DNA of 64,000 nucleotides from Turnera subulata (GCA_028386065.3 JAKUCV010001509.1:114592-178591), one strand, 5' to 3'; positions 22,821 to 41,365 are shown, counted from the stretch's first letter. The notes: generated from the letters alone by a model not told the origin. Program-made: numbers and translations.

Positions 22821-24810
22821 CCCAAAGCTGTACCAACAATAGCAACGTACCTAACAATTAGTATCAAGTCTAGAAAGTGTAAAGGAACCAGTAGTCCAAG
22901 CTTAGCATAAGGTCGTTAGAATTTGAAACTTTCATCGGAAACCACCAAAGTCAGCAACTCCCTGCCAAAAATCAGACCCGTGCTCCATCAATTGGACTAG
23001 CACTAAAGCACCGCCGTTTCACAACCCAAACAAACCCGAGACCCAATAACTTGACGGTGTTGCTATCCTTGATCACCGTCCAAGGAGAAGCACTCCTCGG
23101 CTTCTACATTAATAGCTTAAGACGACTCGCCTTGACCTCCTCGCCCAAAACCTACGAGTATGGCGACGCGAACAGAGGAGGTGAAAGAAGAAAAAAGGAA
23201 GCAGGAGTGACGACAGTGACATAAATGGGATGAGGAAGAGATGAGTGAGGAAAAATTGAGAGAGAGTTTGGGGTGACGGTTTCGGGAGAGAAAGTGCAGG
23301 AGTGGGGAGGAGAGAGAATATGATAGTTTTTTAATGTGCAAGTGTTAGGGTTTAGTCTCCAAGATCAAAACGACGTAGTTTTGAACTTAGGTAAGGTCAA
23401 CATTCTAACCTGGTCAAAACACAAATTTAGGTGTGTTTAATGTTTTAGCTTCCTAAACCGACGTAGTTTTAATCGATACTACATCAAACTTTATACTTCA
23501 CCCAAAACCTTACTTTACTCCACTATAATGTATAAACCAACTCCATTTTGGAATAAATGGAATAATTTTAAGAGGAAAACTAATTTCCTTTAGACCAAAA
23601 TCTCCTGAAAAATCCTACAAGGGTAAAATTGGAAAATAATTCTAAAAAATTTCATAAGTAAAATTTTTGAAAAATTAGGGCGTTACAGTTCTACCCCACT
23701 CATTAAACTTTCTTCCTCGAAATTTACATAAATGAGTTAAGAAACAAAGTACTTTAGCGACACCAACATGTGTCATCCGGTATCAAAGTACCGTTGGCCA
23801 GAACATACAAATAAATTCAAGTAGAATCATCAAGTATGTCTTGGCCACTCGACCTTCAGCAAGCGCATGTCCTTTGCCGGATCCATAGTATGATTCCCAT
23901 ATGAATGCACATGTAAACATCATAGATAACTCAAAAAGGAGCAGACTATGGCACACAGAGCACATAAACAGGTTGTAACATCACCAAGGATCTAAAGCTT
24001 GTTCCGCTACCAAACTAAACGCTCGTATCCCAAAACAACTAATTAACTAATTAATAAAAGAAATGACCAACCTACCCTTCCTGATCCTGAGATACAAAAA
24101 AAGACAACGCAATGAGCCAAGAGATCAATAGATCGTGCCAAGATGTATGTAATTATACTCGAACATAAATAGACAGAACACAGGTCCAAATCTCAATACC
24201 GACAAAATTAGCCAAAAGATAAATCAACATTCCAATTTTGTACATGGGGTTTGGACCCTTTTTATATTATAGTTTTAAAAAATGGTTTTTCCCCAACCTA
24301 TAAAAGGTGCAGGTCTCGATCTCGCTTGGTGGTTACACAACTCAATGAGTACACAACGGAATACTATTAAATGTAATAAGAGATATTCATAAGACAGATA
24401 ATGTGTGCAACTCTATGGATCCGACTCGATAATGAGGAAAACGTCGCCACCTGTTGAAATGCACTCCAAATCAATGATTAGCTAACCCGTGTAGAAGTGA
24501 GAGGTGAGACCAAACCACTATCTCACCATAAAACAAACAAACCGCAATATATAGAAACAAATCAACTATGAATTTGCTGAAATCAACCGAAAGGCAACAA
24601 ACACACCACTTAGGTGGCTTACCACATATCCAGTTAATTATTTGTTTTATTAAGTCATTGGCCCCCGCTATTGTGCATGTTGATCATCTAACTCGAAACT
24701 CGGCCGACACAATCACAGTATCTACAGAGCCAGCAATACCGCATGCTCACAAGACAACCCGCAATTACTGTACAGCATACCCTCTAACACAACCAAATCC
24801 CGCACTGGTC
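22821..24810 (-). mobile_element. Minus-strand chromovirus remnant with 3' LTR junction at 23697
   Basis: On the minus strand a purine-rich tract AATGAGTGGGGTAGAAC (ending at 23698) is followed at once by TGTAACGCCCTAATTTTTC. This is the usual polypurine-tract/LTR junction of chromoviruses. Upstream of it, CGAGGAAGAAAGTTT resembles the end of the chromovirus pol. The LTR runs leftward from 23697; its left end was not defined. The stretch at 24430-24545, read on the minus strand, resembles 20720-20830 of the solo LTR (TTGTTTTATGGTGAGA, GGTTTGNTCTCACC), so LTR-derived pieces lie on both sides. No intact ORF remains. Confidence 0.6.
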
Positions 24811-24818
24811 ACCAGATA

Positions 24819-25523
24819 CAGTGGTGGATCCATGGTGTAGTCATTGTTGGCAAATGACTACACTAGATCTTCCAAATCCTCTAAAAAATTATAAGATTAT
24901 TTTTCTTTTCAAAAAAGTTTCTATTCTTTTTAGCTATTTTTTCTCTTGTATTTTCCTTTAGATAATCTCTATCTCTTTCCTAATCTTTTAAAGATCATTA
25001 ACTATTCACTAGATTTTCTCATTCATTTACTATCAATTAATTTTATTGCCATTTTCTTCCATTTTTATAGATTTTAATTCTTTCCTTTATTATGATAATA
25101 TAAATTTTGCCTTGTAATTTTTTTAAAATCTATATCTTGTTTGGTCTCTCTTTCTTTCTTTCTTCCTTTAGGTATGTTTTCCATATGTTAAAAGAAAAAT
25201 ATATTTGATTAATTACAAATTAATTATTTATTATTTTCAAAATTAAAATGAGAAATTATTACATAATAAATAAATCTATAACAAAATTCCTTAAGGATTC
25301 CCAGATGTAAGTCTATAAGTCTATAATTTAAGGATTGATGAAATAATTATTTAACAAAATAATAGGTTATTACTAATCTACCAAAACATATATAAATAAT
25401 TATAATACTTAATTAATTTTAATATTTGACACTAAAATTTTTATTGAAATTGGATTTGTTATATAAATTTTCGTGCTTTTATTTATTTGCCTACATTGAA
25501 AAATATTTCTGGATCCGCCACTA
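24819..25523. mobile_element. hAT-like MITE copy 2, 705 bp
   Basis: The left end CAGTGGTGGATCCA and right end TGGATCCGCCACTA are inverted. They are flanked by ACCAGATA (24811-24818) and ACCAGGTA (25524-25531), an 8-bp duplication with one change. An 8-bp duplication and CAGNGGCGGATCC ends fit hAT-type non-autonomous elements. The interior is AT-rich without coding capacity and is homologous to 18529-18747 plus 21910-22067. It is inserted in chromovirus-derived sequence. Confidence 0.82.
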
Positions 25524-25531
25524 ACCAGGTA

Positions 25532-26454
25532 GACTAGCAGCATTGCGTATCAACGATTACTAATGTGATTTACATCAAGTTTTATTTTGAAGGATTAAAC
25601 CTGGTACTGACCTATACCAACATTGTGCTCGTATCTCATATTATGATAGCAACTTATCTCATATTATGATAGCAACAAGGCTCTAGGCGTAACAATACCA
25701 TGCACCAACATACGTCTAAAGCATATCAAAAGGTACCGAGATATCACATAGAACACATCATAGTTCATCGGTAGTATATGTCAACAACAAGGTGGCAAAC
25801 AACATAGTCCACAGCCAAGCAAGTTATCACCACAACCAACAAGATAACTACTCGAGTACCGCAGGCAATAATTGAATACTGAAGTTTGTAAGCCCTTATC
25901 TAGACCATTAGATAGCTTGCATCCGAACCTGCCTCAACATAAAACCTTGCTACTGTTGGGTTAAGGTAATTAACATGTGCAATTAGTGCTTAAGTAATTA
26001 GTCAATTAGTGTTAATTGGTGATTTAGTTTAATTACCTAACTATGGGTTTAATTGATTTTGATTATGACAAACTATGATTAAGAATGGTTATAGTTATTT
26101 TATTCTACTCCCTAACCACCTAAATCAAGCATGTGATATGATCTTTGGAGTTTGGAGTGAGTGGAATAGGTGTGTATGCAAGTGGCATAGGCTTGTTGGA
26201 AAAGCACCATGACATGTCGCTTTCAAGGTCGATGAGACACCCACCTTGAGCTTATTAACCTTGGGATTTGTGGCCACTTATTGGAGCAGCTCCCATAATC
26301 TATAAACCCGGTACCTAACTCATTCTGTAGGTATTGGATTAAAGTTCTAGACAGGTTTCACAACAGCTCATTTTGATTTTGTCTAACCAAAGATCATCAA
26401 ACCTAGGAGTCTGCTAAGCATGTGCAGACTATCTTGAACTTTGTAGCCACTTGT
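25532..26454. other. Unassigned sequence, probably old LTR-element debris
   Basis: Contains a 23-bp tandem duplication at 25632-25677 (TATCTCATATTATGATAGCA twice). No ORF of recognisable content and no defined boundary was found. Confidence 0.4.
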
Positions 26455-26939
26455 TGGAGATGATGTGTCAGTTTTTTTGCTGACATGTCATCAAAGTAGG
26501 TCTCACTGGCCTATCCGAACTGGTTAACCTAGTTGTTCGAAAACCGACCTAAATAGCTTTCCACCTGATAACCCAAATATCTATTTTTGGAATTAAAAAT
26601 AGATTGTAGATTACTAGAACGAAAAGAAATATCTATTCTTAGAATTAAAATTTTTGGAAAAAATAATAAAAGAAAAGAAAAAAGAAAATTATTATTATTT
26701 AAACAAAAAAAATGTCCAATTCGGGTCGGGTTTCGGTTAGCCTTTGGGTATCCATCGGGTTTCGGGTCGGCTAGGTCAAATGAAAAACTGACATGTCATT
26801 GATTTTAGGGGTAAAACGATCAAAATAACCAAATTAGGCAAATCGGGTCTAGTTGAGGGATGAAATGTGATCAAATTGAAACACCGGTATAAATTGTGAT
26901 AATCAAGAGCAACACAAGTACCAAAAAATGCATTAGTCC
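26455..26939. mobile_element. Truncated MULE of the 18748 family
   Basis: The right TIR is preserved to its terminus: ACTGACATGTCATTGATTTT, then GGGATGAAATGTGATCAAAT, ending GCATTAGTCC at 26939. An inverted partial copy (TGACATGTCATCAAAGTAGG) lies at 26480-26500. The expected left terminus GGACTAATGC is missing, so the left side is deleted or replaced. Confidence 0.72.
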
Positions 26940-28913
26940 TAAAAACATTCCACTCATAGCATGTTGGGGCTTCAAGTGAGGATCACAATTGATAATTGAG
27001 CAAAGAGGTGAGAGACAAATGGTTTAGGTTTTCATCTTTGTCTTGGACCACTTCCTGTAGCCGTTGTTCTTCAAAGCTGTGAGGACCACCAGCCACTTAC
27101 AACAGAAAGTATGATGTTGACATTTGCGCGTTGTTTCTCCTGAAACCAAGCTGGTTATCGTTTCAAGCTGGTTTTTGTATGAAACCAAGCTATCTGTTTT
27201 AGACACAATCAACACACAAATATCCACTACACAAGAATCCAATCAGTTTGTTAATTATCAAAATTAATTCTTAATAACTCACTGTGAGCATGGTTAATCG
27301 TAGATTAGCATGAATAATCATATTAAGCCCATGTTTAGGCTAACAAATTTGAAATTTCACTGTATAAAGACAATATTTCTTTAGAGTTCATTGTATTAAA
27401 TCAATATCTTTTAGGATTTTATACTATTAAGTACAAATAGTTGGAAATTTTTTACTTCATGTGAGTACGAAAATAGGAGGGAAAATCCTTTTCTGTACAC
27501 ACCTCAGAAAAGATTTAATAAAATCTTTCCCTCATTCTCTCATATTGTTCTTTCTATTCCCTCAAATCTTTTTATCTAATTCTTTATTATCAAGTTCATC
27601 ATCAAATTAAGTATTCTTAAATATATAATTTTTTTATTATATTTTATTTCATCATATTTTCATATTTTTTATAAAAATAAATATTTATATTATATATGTA
27701 TAATAAACCGCGTAAACAGGGGAGAGTTGTAATAGTCTAGTTAAATTGATTCAGGGTCAAAATTGAGGATCCCATGATAAAATTATTACGCAAAATCAAT
27801 GAAAAATCAAATGATGGAAGACAAACTTGGAGCCCGATGACCTATGCATGGTTCTAAATTGATTTGGTTTTTTTTTTTTGTTGGATTCTAATTTAATTTG
27901 TTACTACTACTTATCAAGATTGAAGTTAAGCTCACGCATTTCAAGGCTTCTGTTGTCCCTTTTGGTTGTTGGACACTCCTCCCAAAGTGTGCTTTACATT
28001 GAAAGTCGCAGTTGGCCGTTGCAATTTGCTTGCAATCCTCGGCGTTTTGGGCTTCCCTCCAATTCCATCCCTTCTTTTAACTTTTTTTTTTTGGGTTAAA
28101 AAAATGATGATTCTTTCCTTACTTGGCTCTTTCCATTAAGGCAACTGCCACCTTCGCCATTTGCCATTTGTTGCTCTTGAGAAAAAAAAAAAATAATAAA
28201 ATAAAATTTGGGGGAGTGTAAGTTCGATGTTTTAATGTGAAGTAGGATCATGTTGAAGATATACTTCCTGTAATAGATACAAAATTCCTACTTATCTGTT
28301 ACGGGTACCTTTTACATTCCTTCTTTTCTAGTCAAACACGCCGACCGCTAGCGCGTAAATTTTTTTTTCTACTCTTACTTCTTCATTAGATTTTTTTCCC
28401 AAAATGTACCAAAAAGAAAAAAGATTTTTTTTTTCCAAAACAATTAATTAATCTCCATGAAGATGATGAGAAATTGATCTAAGGATGCAAATTTCTTTTA
28501 TTTATTTTTGGTATCATGCAACGTTAATATACTACATTCCGGAATTTATATATTTTTGTATTTATCCGTGGAGCATCTGTAGCATATATTTTTGTATTTA
28601 TAGTCCTGATCCACCCCCAATTACACACTTATAGCTGTAGTAAAATGGATTTTATAAAAGAGGAGGTATTGGATAAAGCGAAACCGAACTTTACCACCGG
28701 GAAGAAAGTTGGTTGAAAGCCATATTTTTTTGGGTTATTAAAGGAAAGTACGGATGAGTAAAGTTAAAAAGAAAAGAAAAAGAATTTAGACAGAAAGGGG
28801 AAGGAAGGAAAAAAAAAAAAGAAAGGGGGTAAATAACACATCAGCAGCATAAGAAGAAAAGAATTAGTGCTGGCCGGTGAGACTGAGTTGGCGTGCAGTG
28901 AAAATGGATCGCA
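26940..28913. other. Intergenic region upstream of the aminotransferase gene
   Basis: AT-rich. The minus-strand ORF at 27024-27242 has no family I can recognise. Long T and A runs occur at 27868-27880, 28085-28095 and 28180-28200. Otherwise I see nothing that can be named. Confidence 0.4.
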
Positions 28914-28921
28914 TATATATA
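28914..28921 (+). promoter_or_regulatory. Possible TATA box of the aminotransferase gene
   Basis: TATATATA about 120 bp upstream of the start codon, leaving room for a 5' UTR of roughly 90 bp that includes a GA repeat. Position and composition only. Confidence 0.45.
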
Positions 28922-28980
28922 GCCAGCAGTGTAACAACAGCTGTAGCACTTGGCCTCACCCTCAACAGGAGTTTTGGTTT

Positions 28981-28999
28981 AGAGAGAGAGAGAGAGAGA
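28981..28999. repeat. (AG)n microsatellite in the likely 5' UTR
   Basis: Nine AG units, followed after a short break by GAGAGAGATAG. Such GA tracts are common in plant 5' UTRs. Confidence 0.85.
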
Positions 29000-29041
29000 C
29001 TAGAGAGAGATAGTAGCTAGAGAGGATCCTTGGAGAAGAAG

Positions 29042-34292
<5,251 letters not shown>

Positions 34293-34533
34293 GCTCGCAC
34301 AATGAATCGTGGAAATTAAAACAAGATCTTTTATTTTTAATCTGTGTTACAGCGGGAAAAGGTGCACCAAACTCTGCAGGTATCTATTCAAGATTTTTTT
34401 TTTTTTTCCTTCATTGCTCTTCGAGAATGGGTGAAGGAGAGGATTAGATATTATGTTTCTTAGAGGTGGAAACCTAGCAAACAACGTTACTTTTTATCTA
34501 GCTTTTCCGGATGATATCCAATTTCTCTGTTCC

Positions 34534-34539
34534 AATAAA
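34534..34539 (+). terminator. Possible poly(A) signal of the aminotransferase gene
   Basis: AATAAA about 240 nt after the stop codon, a normal 3' UTR length for plants. Confidence 0.4.
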
Positions 34540-36251
34540 ACTTGGGTAGTTAAAAAAGAAAAATAATAATCTTGGAAGCAATTTTTGGCGTCATTCCAAG
34601 GCTGCTCAGACTTCGAACATCATCATTTTCTATGGCAACATTTCACAAAATGATGTAGCTCTGATGTATTTATTGAGTTTGTAAAAACTCGTCATATATG
34701 TTACATTACTCTTACGATATTGTTTTCCACCTCTACGCTATTCTATTGCAATATTTGGAACATTATGATTGTATGCAGTTGATTCCGGTTTTCCCCTCAC
34801 AACACGATGTTGTTCAAGTATTCCCTCTGGGTGGCATTTGCTTCTTAGGATTCCTGCGAATATAGCGTTCTCTATGCTGCCATTTGTTCCACTCTCGTAG
34901 AAAGTTATTTCTTAACCTTGTTGCCTTAAACCTGACAAGAAGAATTTCACTCCATCAACTGGTTGTCCGTATTTCTTTTCATAACGGAGATTCATTTTAA
35001 ATACTCGCACTGTCTCTTAAAATAAGATCTTTTAGGCTTTGTATTTTTTTTAGAATATACGAATGAGAGTTTTGAGATGCATTAAATGAACTTTTTTCAT
35101 GTTTATTCTTATTTAATTGTTAAGATAATAGTAATGGTAAGTTTTGTTGTTAGGATAATACATAAGGATAGGTTGATAATCTCAATAAAATTTAATGAAA
35201 TTAGGTTTATTTAATGATTTTTTTAAGAGTTTTATATTGAGAGAAAGAAGAGTAATAGATTGCAAACATATGCAAGATGGTTTTGAGAAAAAAAAAATCA
35301 CCAAATATTTTTTTAACATTAATCACTAGATATAATGAATATGTTATAAATAAATTATGTGAACGTCATTGTTATCATCCAGTAAAATTCATTTTTATCG
35401 TACTTGAATTTACCTTTGGTAAATATTTTATCCCTACATTTAATTTTAACTTGGATTCATTTCTTTGGCTAATTACCCTTCATATCTTGATATCATTTTT
35501 CTTTACTTAGCATCCCTTTGATTTTATCTTTTTAAATTAATCATATTTATTTGTTTTTATCTTCCCATTTCCAACTATAAATACTCCATCACTCCTTCAC
35601 ATTCTTACACTTACATCTTATCATAAACTTCATTCTCTTCTCATTTCCATGCATCTCTCTTCTCAATCTCCCTCCATATAAGTTTATTATTCTCCTTTTC
35701 ATATTATTATCAAAGTTACTTTTTTATCATTAAAGTTGTATTACTACCATCAAGGTTGTATTATCATATTGATCAAGCTTGTATTATTCCATCAAGAGTG
35801 AATTTCATCCCTATGGAATTTTTCTCATCAGTCATTGGCTGGTGCAGGTTGTTCAGAAGTGCACATGTACAGACTTAGGACAATGCCAGGACCTTAAAAA
35901 CTCCAAAGAGGACAAGATGAGACTAGCACAGTAGGGACATTGGGGGTGAACAGTTTCGAACCAGAAAGATGCTCTAGCAATGATAAGATTCTATGGGGAG
36001 GCGACGAAATTCACTCTTGATGGCCATAGTGCGAGTTGTATTTTTACTATTAAAGTTGTTTTGCTACCATCAAGGTTGTATTATCACCTTGATGAGAAAG
36101 ATTCCATGGGGATGAAATTCACTTGTTCAAAAATTCGTGTGAATTTCATCTGCACTTCTGAAGAACGACTAATGAGAAAGATTCCAAATCTGAGATTGTA
36201 GGGCAAACCTCCCATAACTTCGAAAGTAAGGAATAAGATTTTTTTGTCCCC
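34540..36251. other. Intergenic AT-rich DNA with short diverged repeats
   Basis: No gene is supported. Near 35730-36120 the phrase CTACCATCAAGGTTGTATTA occurs twice in direct orientation. GTGAATTTCATCCCTATGGA (35800) recurs inverted near 36095-36122. These pieces appear again in the LINE at 36756-36840, so one small repeat has been copied several times here. Confidence 0.5.
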
Positions 36252-37696
36252 ATGGCGGTGATTGCCGACGCTGAAACTGATCCACCTAGTGAGCTAACAT
36301 GGGAAAAGGTCGATCAACAAGAAAAGAGTAATGAGAAGGTGAAGAGAACCGATACGAGTGTATTGGAGGCAACCACAGTTGTGGAACAGGAGGATCGGTT
36401 GTTTCCTGAAGAGCCGAAATGAAAGAGTAGCTATAGGGCGATGTTAACTGGTCGTTGAGGGAGGTTGAGATGGAAGATATGCTATCGGATGAACTTGACG
36501 GATTTCTTTCAGAGGATTTGGATTCAAGGGAGAAGATGATGGGGACCCCTACTGTCCCACAATTCGGTTGTCCTCAAGTGACAAAAAACGTATCTACCGG
36601 AGATGGAAAGATACCTTGATACTAAAGCTGTTGGGTATAGGTTCTTGTACTGTACTCTAATGAATCAATGGCGTCCAAAAGGGGAGATCGTCATGGTGGA
36701 CATGGGCAATGACTTTTATCTTCTCCAATTCACTAACGATTAGGATTACACGACTGATGAGAAAGATTCCAAGTAAAATCTTGTATCGTTCCATCAAGAG
36801 TGAATTTCTAAACAATCTCAGAATTGGAATCTTTCTCATCTGGACTATGGCCATTGATCTTCATGACTGTAGGTATAATCCTAACATGGAAGCTGAAATA
36901 GGGCAAGAAGTTCCATCTGAACAACCCGCACCAGCCAACAATTTTGAATGTTTGGATGTGAGTGAGTTACGTTCGGAACTCTTTGCGAACCATGGTCCTT
37001 GGATGTTGGCTCAGAAGAGAAGACGGGGAAAGCCAAAAGCCAACTCGCGGGGGGGGGGGGGGGGTTACTAGCAAAGCAACTCCAGGATCATCAGGAACCA
37101 GTGGATCGCGATTTGAGATTTTGAGGGATCACTAGGATGCAGTGCTTGATATATCTGCTTCTGATGTCTTAAAATTGCCTCCTACGCCCACACAGAAAAT
37201 CATAGTCTCTTCTGGAATGATGGGGAACAAGGTTTCAAAAAAAAAAGGTCCCTTTTATGTACCCAAGAATGCTACTGTTAAGGTACCAGCGACTTAACTG
37301 GCTAGTTGTGCTAAAGAGACCGTGGTAAGCTCTGTTGTTATGCAGAAAGAGCCACCTGTGACGATCTCTCTAAGCAGTCCCCAAAGTACTAAGAAGGACA
37401 CTGCCATGATAGATATCTCTACATCTACCCAGGAACTACCGGATGCCAGCACCCCTATAGTGCTGCTATAACCGCTGCAGCGGTTGCATTCCCCATCCAG
37501 TGCCATTTCTCCTCCTGAGCCTCCTAATCCCATGGCGCTTGATTTGGGGACGAAGGTGGATGAGCATACTCTAATGAAGGATATGAGGAACCCGACTCAG
37601 CAGTTAACGTTTGTTAATGCCAGCCTGGTCTCTGAAAGTGTTGCAGGTTGTGGTGCCCCTATTGAAGCGGGGCGCCCACACCCCATGTCTACTTAA
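36252..37696 (+). pseudogene. LINE ORF1 remnant (DUF4283-type)
   Basis: The first visible ATG begins MAVIADAETDPPSELTW. Further on, NQWRPKGEIVMVDMGNDFYL followed by LLQFTND matches the DUF4283 domain common in plant LINE ORF1 and related zinc-knuckle proteins. The GPWMLAQKRRRGKP motif near 37000 is also typical. The frame is broken by stops, by an 85-bp insertion at 36756-36840, and by a G-run at 37049-37064. Confidence 0.75.
36756..36840. repeat. 85-bp segment with perfect 17-bp inverted ends
   Basis: GATGAGAAAGATTCCAA at the left and its exact inverse TTGGAATCTTTCTCATC at the right. It interrupts the LINE ORF1 between DYTT and WTMAIDLHD. No clear target duplication was found. Its parts recur at 35790-35830, 36091-36122 and 36171-36187. 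Confidence 0.7.
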
Positions 37697-37739
37697 TATC
37701 ATGTCTCCCATATAGGGTTCCTACTGTATATTTTTATTT

Positions 37740-40415
37740 ATGATAAGAACTCTATATTGGAACATAAAGGGAGCTGCTAACTCTCGAGCTTGTTTGGCAT
37801 TGTTGGAGTGGTATGCATTAATCACATCCAAATAGTGATTGTAGCAGAACCACATGTGAGTGGTATCAAAGCCGAGCATGTGATTCGGTCGTGGGGTTTT
37901 GATCATTACTTTAAAGTGGATGCAGTTGGTTTTTCTAGAGGGTTGTGGATTCTCTGAAGGAACGGTGGGTGAATGTACGGATTTGGAGCATCAGAGTGGA
38001 TATGAGCATATGGAACTTACGGATCCATCTAGTCTTTGCTGCTTATTAACAACATTATATATCAATCCGGATCCAATCTTGAAACAGGAGTGTTTCTCTC
38101 AACTTGCCAACTGGCATCTTCTGTGCAGGGTCTGTGGGCAATCATTGGTGACTATAATGAGATTTTGGACTCTTCGAAAAAATAGGGGGGGAGCGGCCGG
38201 TAAATCATTAATGCTGCTCTGAGTTCCGAGATAGAAAAGATGGTTGTGGATCAGTGGATGCTGGTTTCACTGGTCTAAAGTTTACTTGGCGGGGACAGGA
38301 GCATAATCAGGACTGGGTTTATGAGAGGTTGGATCGTGTACTGACTAATCTTGATTGGATCCAACAATTTTCTGATACAATGGTATGACATCTTTCTCGT
38401 GTTAAATTTGACCATCACGCAATCTTTTTGTTTCCTGAGAGGCGAAGGGAACCACAGAGGGCCAGACCTTTTCGGTTTGAATATGCATGGAAAACGCATG
38501 CGGAATTCGGTGACTTAGTAGCAACTAATTGGAGTTTGGATGGTCCTGTGCATGCTAAGGTTCGACATTTAACTCATCAGTTGGGTACCTGGAATAAGAC
38601 TATCTTTGGAAATATTTTTTTGCCGTAAGCGCAAGATTTTGGCTCGGTTGGTGGGTGTCCAACGTGCCCTATCTCTCAAAAGCAATCCATTTTTACTTAA
38701 ACTAATAACGGAGCTCATGACAGAATATATAATCTAATTCTTCAGCAGGAAGAGTTCCATTGGTACCAAAAATCTCGATCCAAGTGGTTGTTACATGGAG
38801 ATAGAAACACTAAATATTTTCATGCTACTACACTAGTTCGACGGAGAAAGAATAAAATCACGCAATTGCAAAACCAGGATAGCATGTGGGTTAGTGAAGA
38901 CCTTTCTGTGGGTTCAGGCTTTCCTCTCTCCGGTCGTTTTCCCTTGTTGGCTGATACTCAAGTGGAGGGTATGATGGCACCGATTACTCCATTAGAGGTT
39001 AAACGAGCAGTCTTTCATATGGGTGCTTTTAAAGCCCCAGGGCCGGATGAATACCAAGCATGCTTTTCCCAAAATCAGTGGGAAGTGGTAGGTGGTGATG
39101 TAGTTCGATCTGAGCAGCAGGTATTCTCGGGAGAGAGCTTTATTTCAGAGGTCAATCATACTTTTCTTGTCCTTTTGCCAAAAGTTGAGAATCCTGAGGT
39201 GGTGGCTCAATTAGACCCATTGAACGTTGTAATGTTTTGTTTAAGAACGTGACCAAAGCCATTGTTAACAGGATTAAGGGGGTCCTCTCTCATCCCGTTG
39301 GACCATTCCAAAGCAGTTTTGTTCCCGGGCGACAGATTGTTGACAATATTGTTGTCGCACAGGAACTTATCTATACTATGCGTAACTTGCATAGTTCTAA
39401 GGGTTACATGGCGATCAAGGTTGATTTAAAAAAAGCCTATGATCGAATTGATTGGGGTTTCTTAGAGGAGACTTTGTCGGAGTGTGGCTTCCCTCAAGGC
39501 CTTGCCTCTCTTATCATGCAATGTGTTTCTTCGGTGAGCATGAGCTTCTTATGGGATGGGACTCCCATGACCTCATTCTTTCCCTCCCATGGTGTCCGGC
39601 AAGGTGATCCACTCTCACCCTATTTGTTTGTATTATGGTTGGAATGGTTTTCCCATCTTGTCTCTCAAGCGGTTCGGAATGGTCATTGAAAACCGATCCA
39701 AGCTAGTAGGGGTGGGCCTAAGATTTCCCATCTCTTATTTGTAGATGACATGATCTTATTCGCAGAGGCTTCTTTTGAACAACTACAGGTTATTAAATCT
39801 TGTTTAGCCGGAAGGTGATCACTCTAGCCAGAAAGTAAATGTTACTAAGACACAAATTTATTTTTCTAAAAATATGCTCGAAGCCACACAGGAGGAGCTC
39901 GCACGTCAGACTGGTTTTGAAATAACAACCGACCCGGGTATGTATCTTGGAGTTCCGTTATATGCTGGTCGGATAACAACGAAGATGTATACTCACCTTG
40001 TGGACGTTGTCAAGAACTGATTGGCTGGGTGGCAAGTCAATCAACTTTCTATGGCGGGTAAAATTACTTTATGTCGGTCAGTGCTTTGTGCACTACTTAT
40101 ATATACCATGCAGTCTGCTTGGCTACCTCACCAAACTTGTCAGGAAATTGAAAAATTATGCCATAATTTTATATAAAGGGATCGAGCAGAGGAGAGGAAA
40201 ATTCATCGTATTAATTGGCGTACGATATGCCAACCAAAGGCTTCAGGAGGGATTGGTCTCAAAGGCTTATATATGTTTTGATGCCCTCCTGATAAAGCTT
40301 TGTTGGAAACTTCTGTCTAGAGAACAAGGATTATGGTTGGAGATGGTATTTGCTAAATATATGCAACTGAGGAATGGAAGGGTTGTCCCAAATGATCGCA
40401 AGGATATGTCGCACC
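37740..40415 (+). pseudogene. LINE ORF2 remnant: endonuclease, reverse transcriptase, zf-RVT
   Basis: Starts MIRTLYWNIKGAANSRACLA, the endonuclease opening, with IVVAEPHVSGIKAEHV further on. The RT blocks are KAPGPDEYQACF (about 39035), SSFVPGRQIVDNIVVAQE, VDLKKAYDRIDW, HGVRQGDPLSPYLF and, after a frame break at 39689, LLFVDDMILFAEAS. Near 40200-40270 IHRINWRTICQPKASGGIGL is the usual region before the zinc-finger end. Several frameshifts and stops make it inactive. No poly(A) tail is visible near 40415, so the 3' end is probably lost. Confidence 0.88.
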
Positions 40416-41365
40416 TTGGTTAATCCGAACCCTAGCGGTCTTGCACCTTAACCCAACTGCGAATAAAAAATTACCATAACCAATCGTCCAATACTTCATA
40501 TAGAATCTATGTTTTATCCGTTTAATTTTTCTTGTTTTGCTTATGCATATATGCCACTGCCATTGTAAACCTTTTTTTCCCCTTCTGCCATAGCCACGAA
40601 CGAGCACAAGTCGCCACCAATTGCCGCCATGCGCTTGGGAGAAACCATAAAAGTTTGAAAGGCACCATTGTCTGGTTGACGATCGAAAGAATCGGGTATG
40701 GTTCAAACGGTCAATCGAAAACCATTAAATCCGGCCAGTTGGAAACGGTTAAGTGTACATTAAAGATTTTTTTCATTTACCTGACCGGTGCCTTGCCAAT
40801 AAGGCAGTTAACCGGGTCCGACCAGCCGGTCCGGTTCGGTTTTAATAACATTGGTTAATATATAACATGCTATGTTTTCAGAAAAAAAAAAAACCCCCTC
40901 ATTAATAGATTAAGTCACTTCTTAAATAAGAATCCTTGATTAATTGATGTTTCCGACAAGAAGAATTGACAGAATTGATGTGGACATCGGTGATTAGATT
41001 TAAAAAAATAGGAAAAACACATGGATTTAAACTATCGTAGTTAACCTTTGAGATGATAGAACATAACAAGTATCATTTGACAGGAACATAAAATTCCTAA
41101 TTAGGCATTGCAACAATCTCTTATTTATTGTGGTAGAAAGATGGGGAAAAATAAAAGACACTGGGTGAATGATTGGTCTTCTTCTTCCAATCCAACACTT
41201 GATTGATGATGATATCGATGTGTATATCAACAATTCTTGACCGTGAAAAGTAATAGGCCGACAAGTCGAGATGCAACGACAAAGAGGAATGGTAATGAAC
41301 AGTGTTAATTTTGTTTTGTATATGAGTAGTAAATGAGACGCCAGCTAAGTCAACTCCTAACATAA

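Noticed and set aside
27024..27242. Minus-strand ORF of 72 codons
   Set aside because: No recognisable domain, no splice context and TE-rich surroundings; chance or decayed repeat sequence.
40560..40860. GC-richer stretch ending CCGGTCCGGTTCGGTTTTAA as a hAT-like element
   Set aside because: Only one end can be seen. Without a partner terminus or duplication it cannot be called an element.
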